Origin: Planctomycetota bacterium
Lineage (GTDB): Bacteria; Planctomycetota; B15-G4; JADJEK01
Direction of reading: 5' to 3'
DNA length: 8,992 nucleotides
NCBI GenBank assembly: GCA_016795255.1
Contig: JAEUIB010000190.1
Span: forward strand, 1 to 8,992
A program made the translations under genes and the position numbers. The notes beneath the pieces were generated by a model. It had not been told where the DNA came from. It saw nothing but the letters and a program-made list of their open reading frames with translations, and did not search any database. This document shows, in pieces, positions 1 to 5,822 of this stretch. Numbering within the stretch: the stretch's first letter is position 1; every line of letters begins with the position of its first letter.

Positions 1-1
1 C

Positions 2-139
2 CTGCGAGCACACGGAGTCATCCAGAAGATCCAGAAGACGCATCGCTATCGACTCACCGCGAGGGGGCGGCTCCTCGCCGCCGCTCTCTTCGCGGCGCGA
101 GAAGTCAGCCTCAAGCGGCTCATCGGTACTGCCGCGTGA
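2..139 (+). CDS. Partial: C-terminal winged-helix domain protein
   Basis: The window opens inside this gene; only the last 45 residues and the TGA stop at 137-139 are visible. The peptide begins LRAHGVIQKIQKTHRYRLTA and continues with RGRLLAAALFAAREVS. This is the recognition helix and wing of a MarR/winged-helix fold: a helix, then the 'G-x-I-x-K-x…T-H-R-Y-x-L-T-x-x-G' hairpin, then a terminal helix. From memory, near-identical tails (LRxHGLIxKIPxTHRYxLTxxGR) occur in a family of hypothetical proteins found in many copies in planctomycete, cyanobacterial and proteobacterial genomes, which would suggest a mobile-element association; I cannot confirm that here. The N-terminal part that would define its role lies outside the window. 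A perfect 21-bp inverted repeat lies 84 bases after the stop. Fold assignment is fairly safe; function is unknown. Confidence 0.7.
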   Translation: MRAHGVIQKIQKTHRYRLTARGRLLAAALFAAREVSLKRLIGTAA

Positions 140-203
140 AGCTCTGACGCGCGCTCGGTCTGCTCGGCCCGAATTCCCTTGTGGGTGACGGCGCTTCGCG
201 CCG

Positions 204-222
204 CCGCGGCCTGCGGCCGCGG
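204..222. repeat. GC-rich hairpin, 8-bp arms
   Basis: CCGCGGCC (204-211), a 3-base TGC loop, then GGCCGCGG (215-222) form a perfect inverted repeat. A smaller GCGC-TTC-GCGC hairpin lies just upstream at 191-201. They sit in the spacer between the convergent winged-helix fragment (+) and the ABC permease (-). With no T-run on either side this is not a classical Rho-independent terminator, but it could help end transcription from either direction. Otherwise the 138-base spacer 140-277 shows no ORF I would call. Confidence 0.5.
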
Positions 223-279
223 GATCTACTACGTCCGAAAGTCCTCGTGTCGCGCGACGACTTTCGGACGTAGTAGATC
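223..279. repeat. Perfect 21-bp inverted repeat, possible terminator or mobile-element end
   Basis: The left arm (223-243) begins GATCTACTACGTCCG and the right arm (259-279) ends CGGACGTAGTAGATC. The arms match over all 21 bases with a 15-base spacer, and the partly self-complementary spacer can extend the stem past one mismatch. The right arm overlaps the last two bases of the permease stop codon (TGA on the minus strand, 280-278). The arms are only about half GC, clearly lower than the flanking DNA. No T-run follows on either strand. It may be a bidirectional terminator between convergent genes, a dispersed palindromic repeat, or the edge of an element carrying the winged-helix gene. The repeat itself is certain; its role is not. 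Confidence 0.85.
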
Positions 280-1054
280 AGTAGTCCTTGCGCCGGAACA
301 CGACGACGGCGGTCGTGAGCAACGCCACCGTCGCGCCGGCGCAGATCGCGAACGCGCCCCACGGCATCGCCTTGCCGCTCGCGAGGTCGACGTACATCGG
401 GACCGACGACAGCACGTAGATCGACCACGGCAGCGTCTGGTTCACGAAGTACAGCATGAAGCTGACGATGCACAGGCCGCCGGCGATCGCCGCCAAGCGG
501 AGCTGCTCGACCAGCACGACCGCGAGCAGCAGCGACAGCGCGTAGACCATCGCGATGAACATCGACGCGTGCAGCGATGCGAACAGCAGCGGTTGCAGCG
601 GCACCGCTTCGTCGATCAAGCGTTCGCACAACCACGGGGTCGCCGCCGCCACGACGAACAACGGCACCGTCAGTTCGAGCAGGTGGACGACGGCGAACGA
701 CAACAGGATGCGCGTGCGCGAGATCGGTCGCGACAACAGCATGCCGATCGTGCCGATCTCGACTTCGCGGACGATCGTGCCCAGCGCGAGGATGATCGCG
801 GCCGCGGGACCGATGACGTTCGCGCCCTTGAAGAAGTGATTGAGCGCGACGAACACCGCGAACTTGTCGCCGCCGGCGCCGGTCAGCACCGCTTTCAAGA
901 AGCCCGCGAAGTTCGGGATCAGGTTCACGATCGCGGTGATGTTCGATTTGAACGTCGGATACGCGAGCACGGTGGCGACGAGGTTGCCGACCAGGACCGC
1001 GGTGTACGCGGCGATCTTCCAGCGGTCGTCGCGCAGGATGCGTCGCAGCATCAT
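278..1054 (-). CDS. ABC-2 type transporter permease
   Basis: A 258-residue integral membrane protein, presumably the channel half of an inner-membrane exporter driven by the ATPase encoded just upstream. I see six hydrophobic segments: about residues 14-31 (AAYTAVLVGNLVATVLAY), 78-97, 115-140, 150-175, 180-200 and 235-254. It ends with a positively charged FRRKDY tail. Between the second and third helices is 'REVEIGTIGMLLSRPISRTR', the typical ABC-2 signature (E-x-GT-x-x-x-LL-S-x-P-x-SR-x-R). The length is normal for the NatB/BcrB/YxlG type. The start was chosen at the first of two adjacent ATG codons, so that ATG overlaps the ATPase stop as ATGA (1054-1051); the second ATG (1051) is possible. 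The overlap implies translational coupling. The substrate cannot be inferred. The stop codon lies on the edge of the 21-bp inverted repeat. Confidence 0.9.
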   Translation of the reverse strand: MMLRRILRDDRWKIAAYTAVLVGNLVATVLAYPTFKSNITAIVNLIPNFAGFLKAVLTGAGGDKFAVFVALNHFFKGANVIGPAAAIILALGTIVREVEIGTIGMLLSRPISRTRILLSFAVVHLLELTVPLFVVAAATPWLCERLIDEAVPLQPLLFASLHASMFIAMVYALSLLLAVVLVEQLRLAAIAGGLCIVSFMLYFVNQTLPWSIYVLSSVPMYVDLASGKAMPWGAFAICAGATVALLTTAVVVFRRKDY

Positions 1055-1947
1055 CGCTCGCGCTCCCGCGTGTAGAGCTCGCGGTAGAGATCCTCGAGCG
1101 TCGGACGGTTGTATTCGATCGCGACGAGACCGCGGGCGACGAGGGCTTCGAGCACCGGCTTCGGATCGCCGACGAACGACACGCGATACCCCGCCCCGTC
1201 CCGTTCGACCGCCGTGCCCGGCGGGAGGTCGGTCGCGGTCGCGAGATCGCCGCCGCTCGTCTCGACGTAGAGCCGGTCGCGCCAGCGCGCGCGGAGGGCT
1301 TCGATCGTCGACGCTTCGATCAGCCGTCCGCGGTCGATGAAGACCAACCGATCGCACATCGACTCGATCTCGGCCAGGATGTGCGACGACAGCAACACGG
1401 CCGAGCCTTCGCGCCGCGCGGCGTTCACGAGATCGCGGAACTCCAATTGGCTGGTCGGATCGAGGCCGCGGGTCGGCTCGTCGAGCAACAGCAGGTCGGC
1501 GTGGACGCAGAGGGCTTGCGCGATCGCGAGCTTCTGGCGCATGCCCGTCGAGTACGTCCGCACGCGGTCCCCGAGCGGCAGCGCCATCGATCGCGCCATC
1601 GCACGGGCCCGCGACAGATCGCCGCGCGGGTGGAAGCCGATGCAGAATGCGAGGAAGTCGTCGGCGGTCCAATTGCGGTAGACGCCGAGGTCGCCGGGGA
1701 CGTAACCGATGCGCGCGCGGATCGCCGCGGAGTCCTCGCGCAGCCACAGACCCAGCACCGTCGCGGTGCCGGACGTCGGCAACACCAGTCCCAGCAAAGT
1801 CTTGATGAAGGTCGACTTGCCGGCGCCGTTGGGGCCGACGAAGCCGAGGACCTCGCCGCGACCGAGCGTGAGGTCGATGCCGTCGAGGGCGGGCTGTCCG
1901 CCGTACGTCTTGCGGAGCGAACGAGTTTCGAACGCGAAGTCCGTCAC
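1051..1947 (-). CDS. ABC transporter ATP-binding protein (ABC-2 exporter family)
   Basis: A 298-residue cytoplasmic ATPase that hydrolyses ATP to drive the adjacent ABC-2 permease. Motifs in order: Walker A GPNGAGKST (about residues 38-46), the ABC signature YSTGMRQK (132-139), Walker B LLLLDEPTRGLD (152-163) and the H-loop histidine SSHIL (H189). At the Q-loop position the protein reads IGYVPGD (80-86), so the usual glutamine is replaced; from memory this P-G-[DE] variant is common in exporters of this subgroup. After about residue 215 comes the C-terminal accessory domain usual for this class (ending TLEDLYRELYTRERER). The start is GTG at 1947: reading upstream in frame reaches a stop (2010-2008) without an ATG, and a weak GAGAA lies 9 bases before the GTG. 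It is the first gene of a two-gene operon. NatA/BcrA/YxlF-like ATPases are the nearest relatives; the exported substrate is unknown. Confidence 0.93.
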   Translation of the reverse strand: MTDFAFETRSLRKTYGGQPALDGIDLTLGRGEVLGFVGPNGAGKSTFIKTLLGLVLPTSGTATVLGLWLREDSAAIRARIGYVPGDLGVYRNWTADDFLAFCIGFHPRGDLSRARAMARSMALPLGDRVRTYSTGMRQKLAIAQALCVHADLLLLDEPTRGLDPTSQLEFRDLVNAARREGSAVLLSSHILAEIESMCDRLVFIDRGRLIEASTIEALRARWRDRLYVETSGGDLATATDLPPGTAVERDGAGYRVSFVGDPKPVLEALVARGLVAIEYNRPTLEDLYRELYTRERER

Positions 1948-1990
1948 GCGGGGCCGTTCTCGGGGGTTTCTGCGAGTGAAAGGCGCACGG

Positions 1991-1996
1991 TATAGT
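1991..1996 (+). promoter_or_regulatory. Candidate -10 box for the dehydrogenase operon
   Basis: TATAGT matches the sigma-70 -10 consensus at five of six positions and stands out in GC-rich sequence. It lies about 97 bases before the dehydrogenase ATG. The best -35 candidate, TTTCTG at 1967-1972 with an 18-base spacer, is poor. On the opposite strand the same bases read ACTATA, so part of the site could also serve the divergent ABC operon, but I found no supporting -35 there. This is a sequence match only. Confidence 0.3.
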
Positions 1997-2038
1997 CTCC
2001 CGATTCTTCACCGGGCCTTGCATTGCGAAGCAAAGACA

Positions 2039-2061
2039 CACGTCCGCACTTCTGCGGCGTG
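2039..2061 (+). promoter_or_regulatory. Leader hairpin upstream of the dehydrogenase gene
   Basis: CACG-T-CCGCA (2039-2048), a CTTC tetraloop, then TGCGG-CGTG (2053-2061) form a nine-pair stem with one bulged T at 2043. The hairpin ends 31 bases before the dehydrogenase ATG and would lie in its 5' leader if transcription starts near the TATAGT box. No T-run follows, so it does not look like a simple terminator, and I do not recognise a known riboswitch. It could stabilise the mRNA or be a protein-binding site. Confidence 0.4.
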
Positions 2062-2092
2062 ATTCGCCCCAGACAGGATTCGGAGCGCATCG

Positions 2093-3178
2093 ATGGAGAT
2101 CCGTGAGATCAAGGAAGACGGCTACGAACGCATCGTGGTCGGCATCGACAAGGACGCGGGTCTCCACGGCATCGTCGCGGTGCACAGCACGCGACTCGGT
2201 CCGGCGCTCGGCGGTCTGCGCATGTGGCCGTACAAGAACGAGGCGGAAGCGCTCTACGACGTGAAGCGCCTGTCGCGCGGCATGACGTACAAGTCCGCGG
2301 TCGCGCAGACCGGCCTCGGCGGCGGCAAGTCGGTGATCATCGGCGACTCGCGGACGCAGAAGACGCCGAAGCTGTTCCAGGCCATGGGCCGGTTGATCGA
2401 CAGCTTGAACGGTCTCTACATCACGGCCGAGGACGTCGGCACGTCGGTCGAAGACCTCGAGAAGGTCGCGCAGTCGACGAAGTGGGTGTCCGGTCTGTCG
2501 CGCGAAGCCGGGGGTTCGGGCAATCCGTCGCCGTACACGGCGCGGGGCACGTTCGTCGGCCTGAAGGCGTGCATCGAGGAAGTGTTCGGCAGCGCCGACT
2601 TCCGCGGCAAGACGTTCGCGATGCAGGGCGTCGGCGCCGTCGCGCTGCCGCTCGGCAAGATGCTGACGCAGCAGGGCGCGAAGATCGTCGCCTGCGACAT
2701 CAACCCGGACAACGTCGCGCGCGCGAAGCGCGAACTGAACGCGACGATCGTCGAGCCGGACGCGATCTTCGACGTCACGTGCGACGCGTTCGTGCCGTGC
2801 GCGCTCGGCGCGATCCTGAACGACCAGACGATCCCGCGCCTGAAGACGCGGATCGTCGGCGGCTGCGCGAACAACCAGCTCGCCGAGCCGCGCCACGCCG
2901 ACGCGCTGCAGAGCCTCGGAATCCTGTACGCGCCGGACTACGTCATCAACGCCGGCGGCATCATCAACGTGTCGTGCGAGTTCGACGCCGGCGGCTACCG
3001 CGAAGAGAACGCGATCCCGAAGGTCGACAACATCTACCGCGCGTTGAAAGAGATCTTCGCGACCGCGAAGACCGACCGCGTGACGACGGCCGTCGCCGCC
3101 GACCGCGTCGCCGAGCGACGCTTGGCCGAGGGGCCGAAGTCGCGCGCGCGTTCGATGCAAGGTGGCGTCGAGCGCTGA
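2093..3178 (+). CDS. Leucine dehydrogenase-type Glu/Leu/Phe/Val dehydrogenase
   Basis: A 361-residue cytoplasmic enzyme of the amino-acid dehydrogenase superfamily, which reversibly deaminates a branched-chain or hydrophobic amino acid to the 2-oxo acid with NAD+. The substrate-binding domain contains GPALGGLRM (36-44), the Lys of GMTYKSA (K67), the catalytic Lys of GLGGGKSV (K79) and the Asp of TAEDVGTS (D114), matching the conserved pattern of leucine and phenylalanine dehydrogenases. The Rossmann domain has GVGAVA (179-184), where GVGNVA is more usual, and an acidic residue at the second strand (D202), which favours NAD over NADP. Length is normal for leucine dehydrogenase. The start ATG has GGAG at 2082-2085, 7 bases away. 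The S41 lipoprotein gene follows after 5 bases, so the two are probably co-transcribed. Leucine versus valine or phenylalanine specificity cannot be settled from sequence alone. Confidence 0.93.
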   Translation: MEIREIKEDGYERIVVGIDKDAGLHGIVAVHSTRLGPALGGLRMWPYKNEAEALYDVKRLSRGMTYKSAVAQTGLGGGKSVIIGDSRTQKTPKLFQAMGRLIDSLNGLYITAEDVGTSVEDLEKVAQSTKWVSGLSREAGGSGNPSPYTARGTFVGLKACIEEVFGSADFRGKTFAMQGVGAVALPLGKMLTQQGAKIVACDINPDNVARAKRELNATIVEPDAIFDVTCDAFVPCALGAILNDQTIPRLKTRIVGGCANNQLAEPRHADALQSLGILYAPDYVINAGGIINVSCEFDAGGYREENAIPKVDNIYRALKEIFATAKTDRVTTAVAADRVAERRLAEGPKSRARSMQGGVER

Positions 3179-3183
3179 CGCGC

Positions 3184-4728
3184 TTGCGTTCCTGGCTGGT
3201 CGCCGCGGCAGTCGCGCTCTCGTCGACGGCGTGTTCGTCGCTGGTCTCGACGCCGTCGTTCCACGAGATCGTCCCCGACGATCGGCTCGACCTGCCGTTG
3301 TCGCGTGACGACGTCGCGTCCGACCTGCGCTTCGCGATCGAGCGGATCGAGGAAGTCCATCCCGACCCGTACGCGAAGACGCCGAAGGAACGCATCGAAA
3401 CCGAGATCGAGGCGATCCTCGCGGATCCGGCTTCGACCGCGACGCGCCGCAAACTGCATCGGCGACTGTCGTGCCTGCTCGCGCTGCTCGGCGATGCCCA
3501 TACCGGCGCCGGGTTCTTGCAAGAGGAATGGGCACGCGACGTCGATCGCGGCGGCGAACGGCTGTTCCCGTTGCGCGTGGGTCGGGACAAAGGGTCGATC
3601 GTCGTCGTGCGCCACGTCGGAGGAGACGACGACACCGACGGCCCGATCGAACTGCAGTCGCGCGTGATCGCGATCCAAGGTCGGCCGATCGAAGAACTCG
3701 TCGCCGACCTCGGTCGCGGGACCGCGGGTTCGGCGGTGCTTCGCGATGCGATCGTGCTCGAGAACCTGCACGTCCAATTGTGGAGCGCGGGCATCCGGCC
3801 CCCGTTCCGCGTGGCGATCGCCGAGCCGTCGAAGCCCGAACCGACCGAGCGCGTGCTGGCCGGCCAGCCCTACGCGAGGTTCTTCCGGCAGGACGACGGT
3901 CGAAGGATGCCGCGCCCCGCCGACTACGACGCGAGCTGGCTCGACGGTCGCGTCGTTCGGCTCGACTTCCGCTCGATGGACGACCTGCCTCGCTTCGAGG
4001 AGTTCTGTCGCGCGACGTTCACGACGATGCGCGAGAAGCACGCACGCGGGCTGATCGTCGATCTGCGCGAGAACGGCGGGGGCGATTCCCAACTCGGCGA
4101 CCTGCTGCTCTCGTACGTCACGTCCACGCCGTATCGCGCGTGCTCGCGCAAGGAGTGGAAGGTCAGCGCGCCGTACAAGACGTTCATGAAGAGCTACGCG
4201 CACCCGGCGATCCGTTGGCTGCCGCTGCAGTGGTTCCACTCGACGACGCGGTGGTACTTCGGAGCGGACGAAGGTTCGCTCGCGGTGTTCGAGCAGTCCG
4301 AGCCGCTGGAGCCACGCCCGAACGATCTGCGTTTCGACGGTCCCGTCGTGTTCTTGATCGGGCCGCAGACGTTCTCGTCCGCACTGATGCTCGCGAACGC
4401 CGTCGAGGACTACGACCTCGCGATGTTGATCGGCGAGGAGACCGCGGAGTCGCCGAACGCGTTCGGCGAAGTGTTCCCGTTCGATCTACCGCGCAGCGGG
4501 CTCAACGTCCGCGTCTCGACGGCGCGCTACGTCCGCGCGAACGGGGATGCGGCGAATCCTCGAGGCGTCGTTCCGGATCTCGAGGTGAAGCCGACCGCGC
4601 AGGACGTCGTCGTCGGACGGGACGCCGCGTTGGAGCGCGCGCGAGCGTGGATCGAAGAGCACGCGACCGGTCCGGCTCCGAGTGCGGACGCTCCAACGGG
4701 TGGCGAAGGCGCCGACTCGGACTCTTGA
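3184..4728 (+). CDS. S41-family (tricorn/IRBP-like) peptidase, putative lipoprotein
   Basis: A 514-residue protein, probably exported and lipid-anchored. The TTG at 3184 was chosen because it gives MRSWLVAAAVALSSTAC, a lipoprotein-type signal with Cys17; the only other nearby candidate is a CTG at 3175 overlapping the dehydrogenase stop. The lipobox S-T-A-C lacks the usual -3 Leu/Val/Ile. The mature part has GDAHTG (103-108), a PDZ-like stretch (LQSRVIAIQGRP, about 157-168), the S41 core 'LIVDLRENGGG' (near 290-300) and GPQTFSSA (393-400), where Ser398 aligns with the S41 nucleophile. GEET follows at 417-420. No Lys stands about 25 residues after the Ser, as in the Ser/Lys Ctp proteases, so a tricorn-type Ser/His/Glu centre with His106 is likelier. 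It begins 5 bases after the dehydrogenase stop. Its substrate, and any link to amino-acid catabolism such as supplying peptides, are inference. Confidence 0.85.
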   Translation: MRSWLVAAAVALSSTACSSLVSTPSFHEIVPDDRLDLPLSRDDVASDLRFAIERIEEVHPDPYAKTPKERIETEIEAILADPASTATRRKLHRRLSCLLALLGDAHTGAGFLQEEWARDVDRGGERLFPLRVGRDKGSIVVVRHVGGDDDTDGPIELQSRVIAIQGRPIEELVADLGRGTAGSAVLRDAIVLENLHVQLWSAGIRPPFRVAIAEPSKPEPTERVLAGQPYARFFRQDDGRRMPRPADYDASWLDGRVVRLDFRSMDDLPRFEEFCRATFTTMREKHARGLIVDLRENGGGDSQLGDLLLSYVTSTPYRACSRKEWKVSAPYKTFMKSYAHPAIRWLPLQWFHSTTRWYFGADEGSLAVFEQSEPLEPRPNDLRFDGPVVFLIGPQTFSSALMLANAVEDYDLAMLIGEETAESPNAFGEVFPFDLPRSGLNVRVSTARYVRANGDAANPRGVVPDLEVKPTAQDVVVGRDAALERARAWIEEHATGPAPSADAPTGGEGADSDS

Positions 4729-4744
4729 GTCGCGGACTCCCACG

Positions 4745-4777
4745 CCGCCGAAGAACGTGGGCACGACGAATCGGCGG
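4745..4777. terminator. Inverted repeat after the peptidase gene, weak terminator candidate
   Basis: CCGCCGA (4745-4751) and TCGGCGG (4771-4777) are perfect 7-bp arms separated by 19 bases, starting 16 bases after the peptidase stop. The loop is long and no T-run follows, so this is only a weak candidate for the end of the dehydrogenase-peptidase transcript. The rest of the 176-base spacer before the sigma factor holds an 11-bp tandem repeat (4786-4807) and nothing else I can name. Confidence 0.3.
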
Positions 4778-4785
4778 TTCGGTCG

Positions 4786-4807
4786 TGACGGAACCCTGAC
4801 GGACCCC
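4786..4807 (+). repeat. Two tandem 11-bp repeats upstream of the sigma factor
   Basis: TGACGGAACCC (4786-4796) is followed directly by TGACGGACCCC (4797-4807), ten of eleven bases identical. The 11-bp period is close to one helical turn, which would put two copies of a binding site on the same DNA face, about 100 bases before the sigma factor start. The first copy includes GGAACC, which resembles the -35 element of many ECF-type promoters, and CGTC occurs at 4808-4811. The 13-base gap is short for such a promoter, so I do not call one. Confidence 0.4.
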
Positions 4808-4904
4808 CGTCGAAACCCCGGTCCGCGACGCGATTCTTCATGGCCTCACGTGCGCGCGCGGGCCGTTGTTTGGCCCATGCCCTGGTCCCGGGCAGAATGC
4901 AGTC

Positions 4905-5822
4905 GTGGCTCCGATCCCGTCGTCTCTCGCCGAGCACCGGCCGTGCTTCTCGTGCGTCCACCATCGGCGTACGGGTGCCGGCTGCGCCATGGTCGAAGCC
5001 GCCGAACCCGCGGTCGCCGACAGCGAGCCTTCGGGGCCCGCCGGCCGTGCCGTGACAAACGACCGGCCGCACGGGGTCGCCACGCCGCTCGACGGATTCC
5101 TCGGTCGGACCGAGTGCTTCCTCAAGGAACATCTGGCCGAGTTCTCGCGTCGGTATCTCGCGCATCGGCCACGCTCGCTGATCGACCCGGACGACCTCGT
5201 GAACGACGTTTCGCATCAACTGCTGGCCGACGCCGAAATCCGCTCCGGCGGCTTCGGGCGTGGGCTGCGGCCGTTCCTCGCGTACCTGCGGCGAACGGCG
5301 GTGCGTTGCGCGATCAGCGCCGAGCGCCGGGAGCTCGGGCGCATCCGCTGCGGCAACTGCCGTCATTTCGCGCCGTATTCGGGGCTCTGCTTGAAGCTCG
5401 GTCATCCATGGACCCATTCGCGACTCGACGCGGTGACCGATCCGCGTTCGCTCGAACCGGCGTGCCAATCGTTCACGCTGCGGCGCGAGCCGGCTGCGCT
5501 CGGTGAGGAATGGGAGATGGCGGCGTCGATGGCGGCGATGCCGGACGCGGCGAGCCTCGACGGCGAGATCGCGGCGTTGGTGCATCAGTCGTTGCTCGAG
5601 TTGGCCGAACGACATCCGCGCGCCGCGTTGATCGTCCGCGCGCGTCTGATCGAGCACCGGACGTACGACATGCTGGCCGGCCTCGGCCCGAGCGTCCGCA
5701 CGATGAAGCGCGATTACGCGTTCGGAATCAACTTCCTGCGCAAGCGACTGGCGTCCCTGGCGCCCGAAGACGTGGCCCGCGATCTCGATCTCGGACGTTC
5801 CGACGAGGAGGCCGAGTCGTGA
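4905..5822 (+). CDS. ECF-like sigma factor with cysteine motifs
   Basis: A 305-residue protein that looks like an ECF (group 4) sigma factor, expected to direct RNA polymerase to a set of promoters. Region 2-like sequence spans about 63-145: the helix FLKEHLAEFSRRYL, then IDPDDLVNDVSHQLL, then FLAYLRRTAVRCAISAERRE. Region 4-like helix-turn-helix sequence spans about 221-284 (TYDMLAGLGPSVRTMKRDY, then FGINFLRKRL). Between them is an insert with C149-x2-C152-x9-C162 and C187; the N-terminus has C14-x2-C17-x9-C27 with the same spacing. Such clusters usually bind zinc or iron-sulfur. GTG at 4905 was chosen because third-position GC bias begins there and it keeps the first motif; TTG 4866 and ATG 4989 are alternatives, and no strong Shine-Dalgarno decides. 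The stop overlaps the next start (GTGA), so that product is its likely regulator. Sigma identity is by motif; metal or redox sensing is inference. Confidence 0.75.
   Translation: MAPIPSSLAEHRPCFSCVHHRRTGAGCAMVEAAEPAVADSEPSGPAGRAVTNDRPHGVATPLDGFLGRTECFLKEHLAEFSRRYLAHRPRSLIDPDDLVNDVSHQLLADAEIRSGGFGRGLRPFLAYLRRTAVRCAISAERRELGRIRCGNCRHFAPYSGLCLKLGHPWTHSRLDAVTDPRSLEPACQSFTLRREPAALGEEWEMAASMAAMPDAASLDGEIAALVHQSLLELAERHPRAALIVRARLIEHRTYDMLAGLGPSVRTMKRDYAFGINFLRKRLASLAPEDVARDLDLGRSDEEAES

Noticed and set aside
2224..3183. In-frame upstream extension of the S41 protein through the dehydrogenase gene
   Set aside because: The extension is out of frame with the dehydrogenase, is Arg-rich without motifs, and would bury the lipoprotein signal.
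278..3535. A very long minus-strand open frame of about 1085 codons
   Set aside because: Only the last 258 codons are real (the permease). The rest runs antisense to, or out of frame with, the ATPase and dehydrogenase genes and is Arg/Asp-rich with no domain, as expected from GC-rich codon bias.
3034..4239. A 401-codon minus-strand open frame opposite the peptidase
   Set aside because: It is an antisense shadow of the S41 gene; the plus strand carries coherent S41 motifs through the whole span.
4790..4811. ECF-type promoter GGAACC…CGTC before the sigma gene
   Set aside because: The 13-base gap is shorter than the usual 15-17, and short GC-rich words like these arise often by chance here.
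4866..4904. TTG at 4866 as a longer start for the sigma factor
   Set aside because: The codons between 4866 and 4905 lack the third-position GC bias of the gene, so GTG at 4905 is preferred, though not proven.
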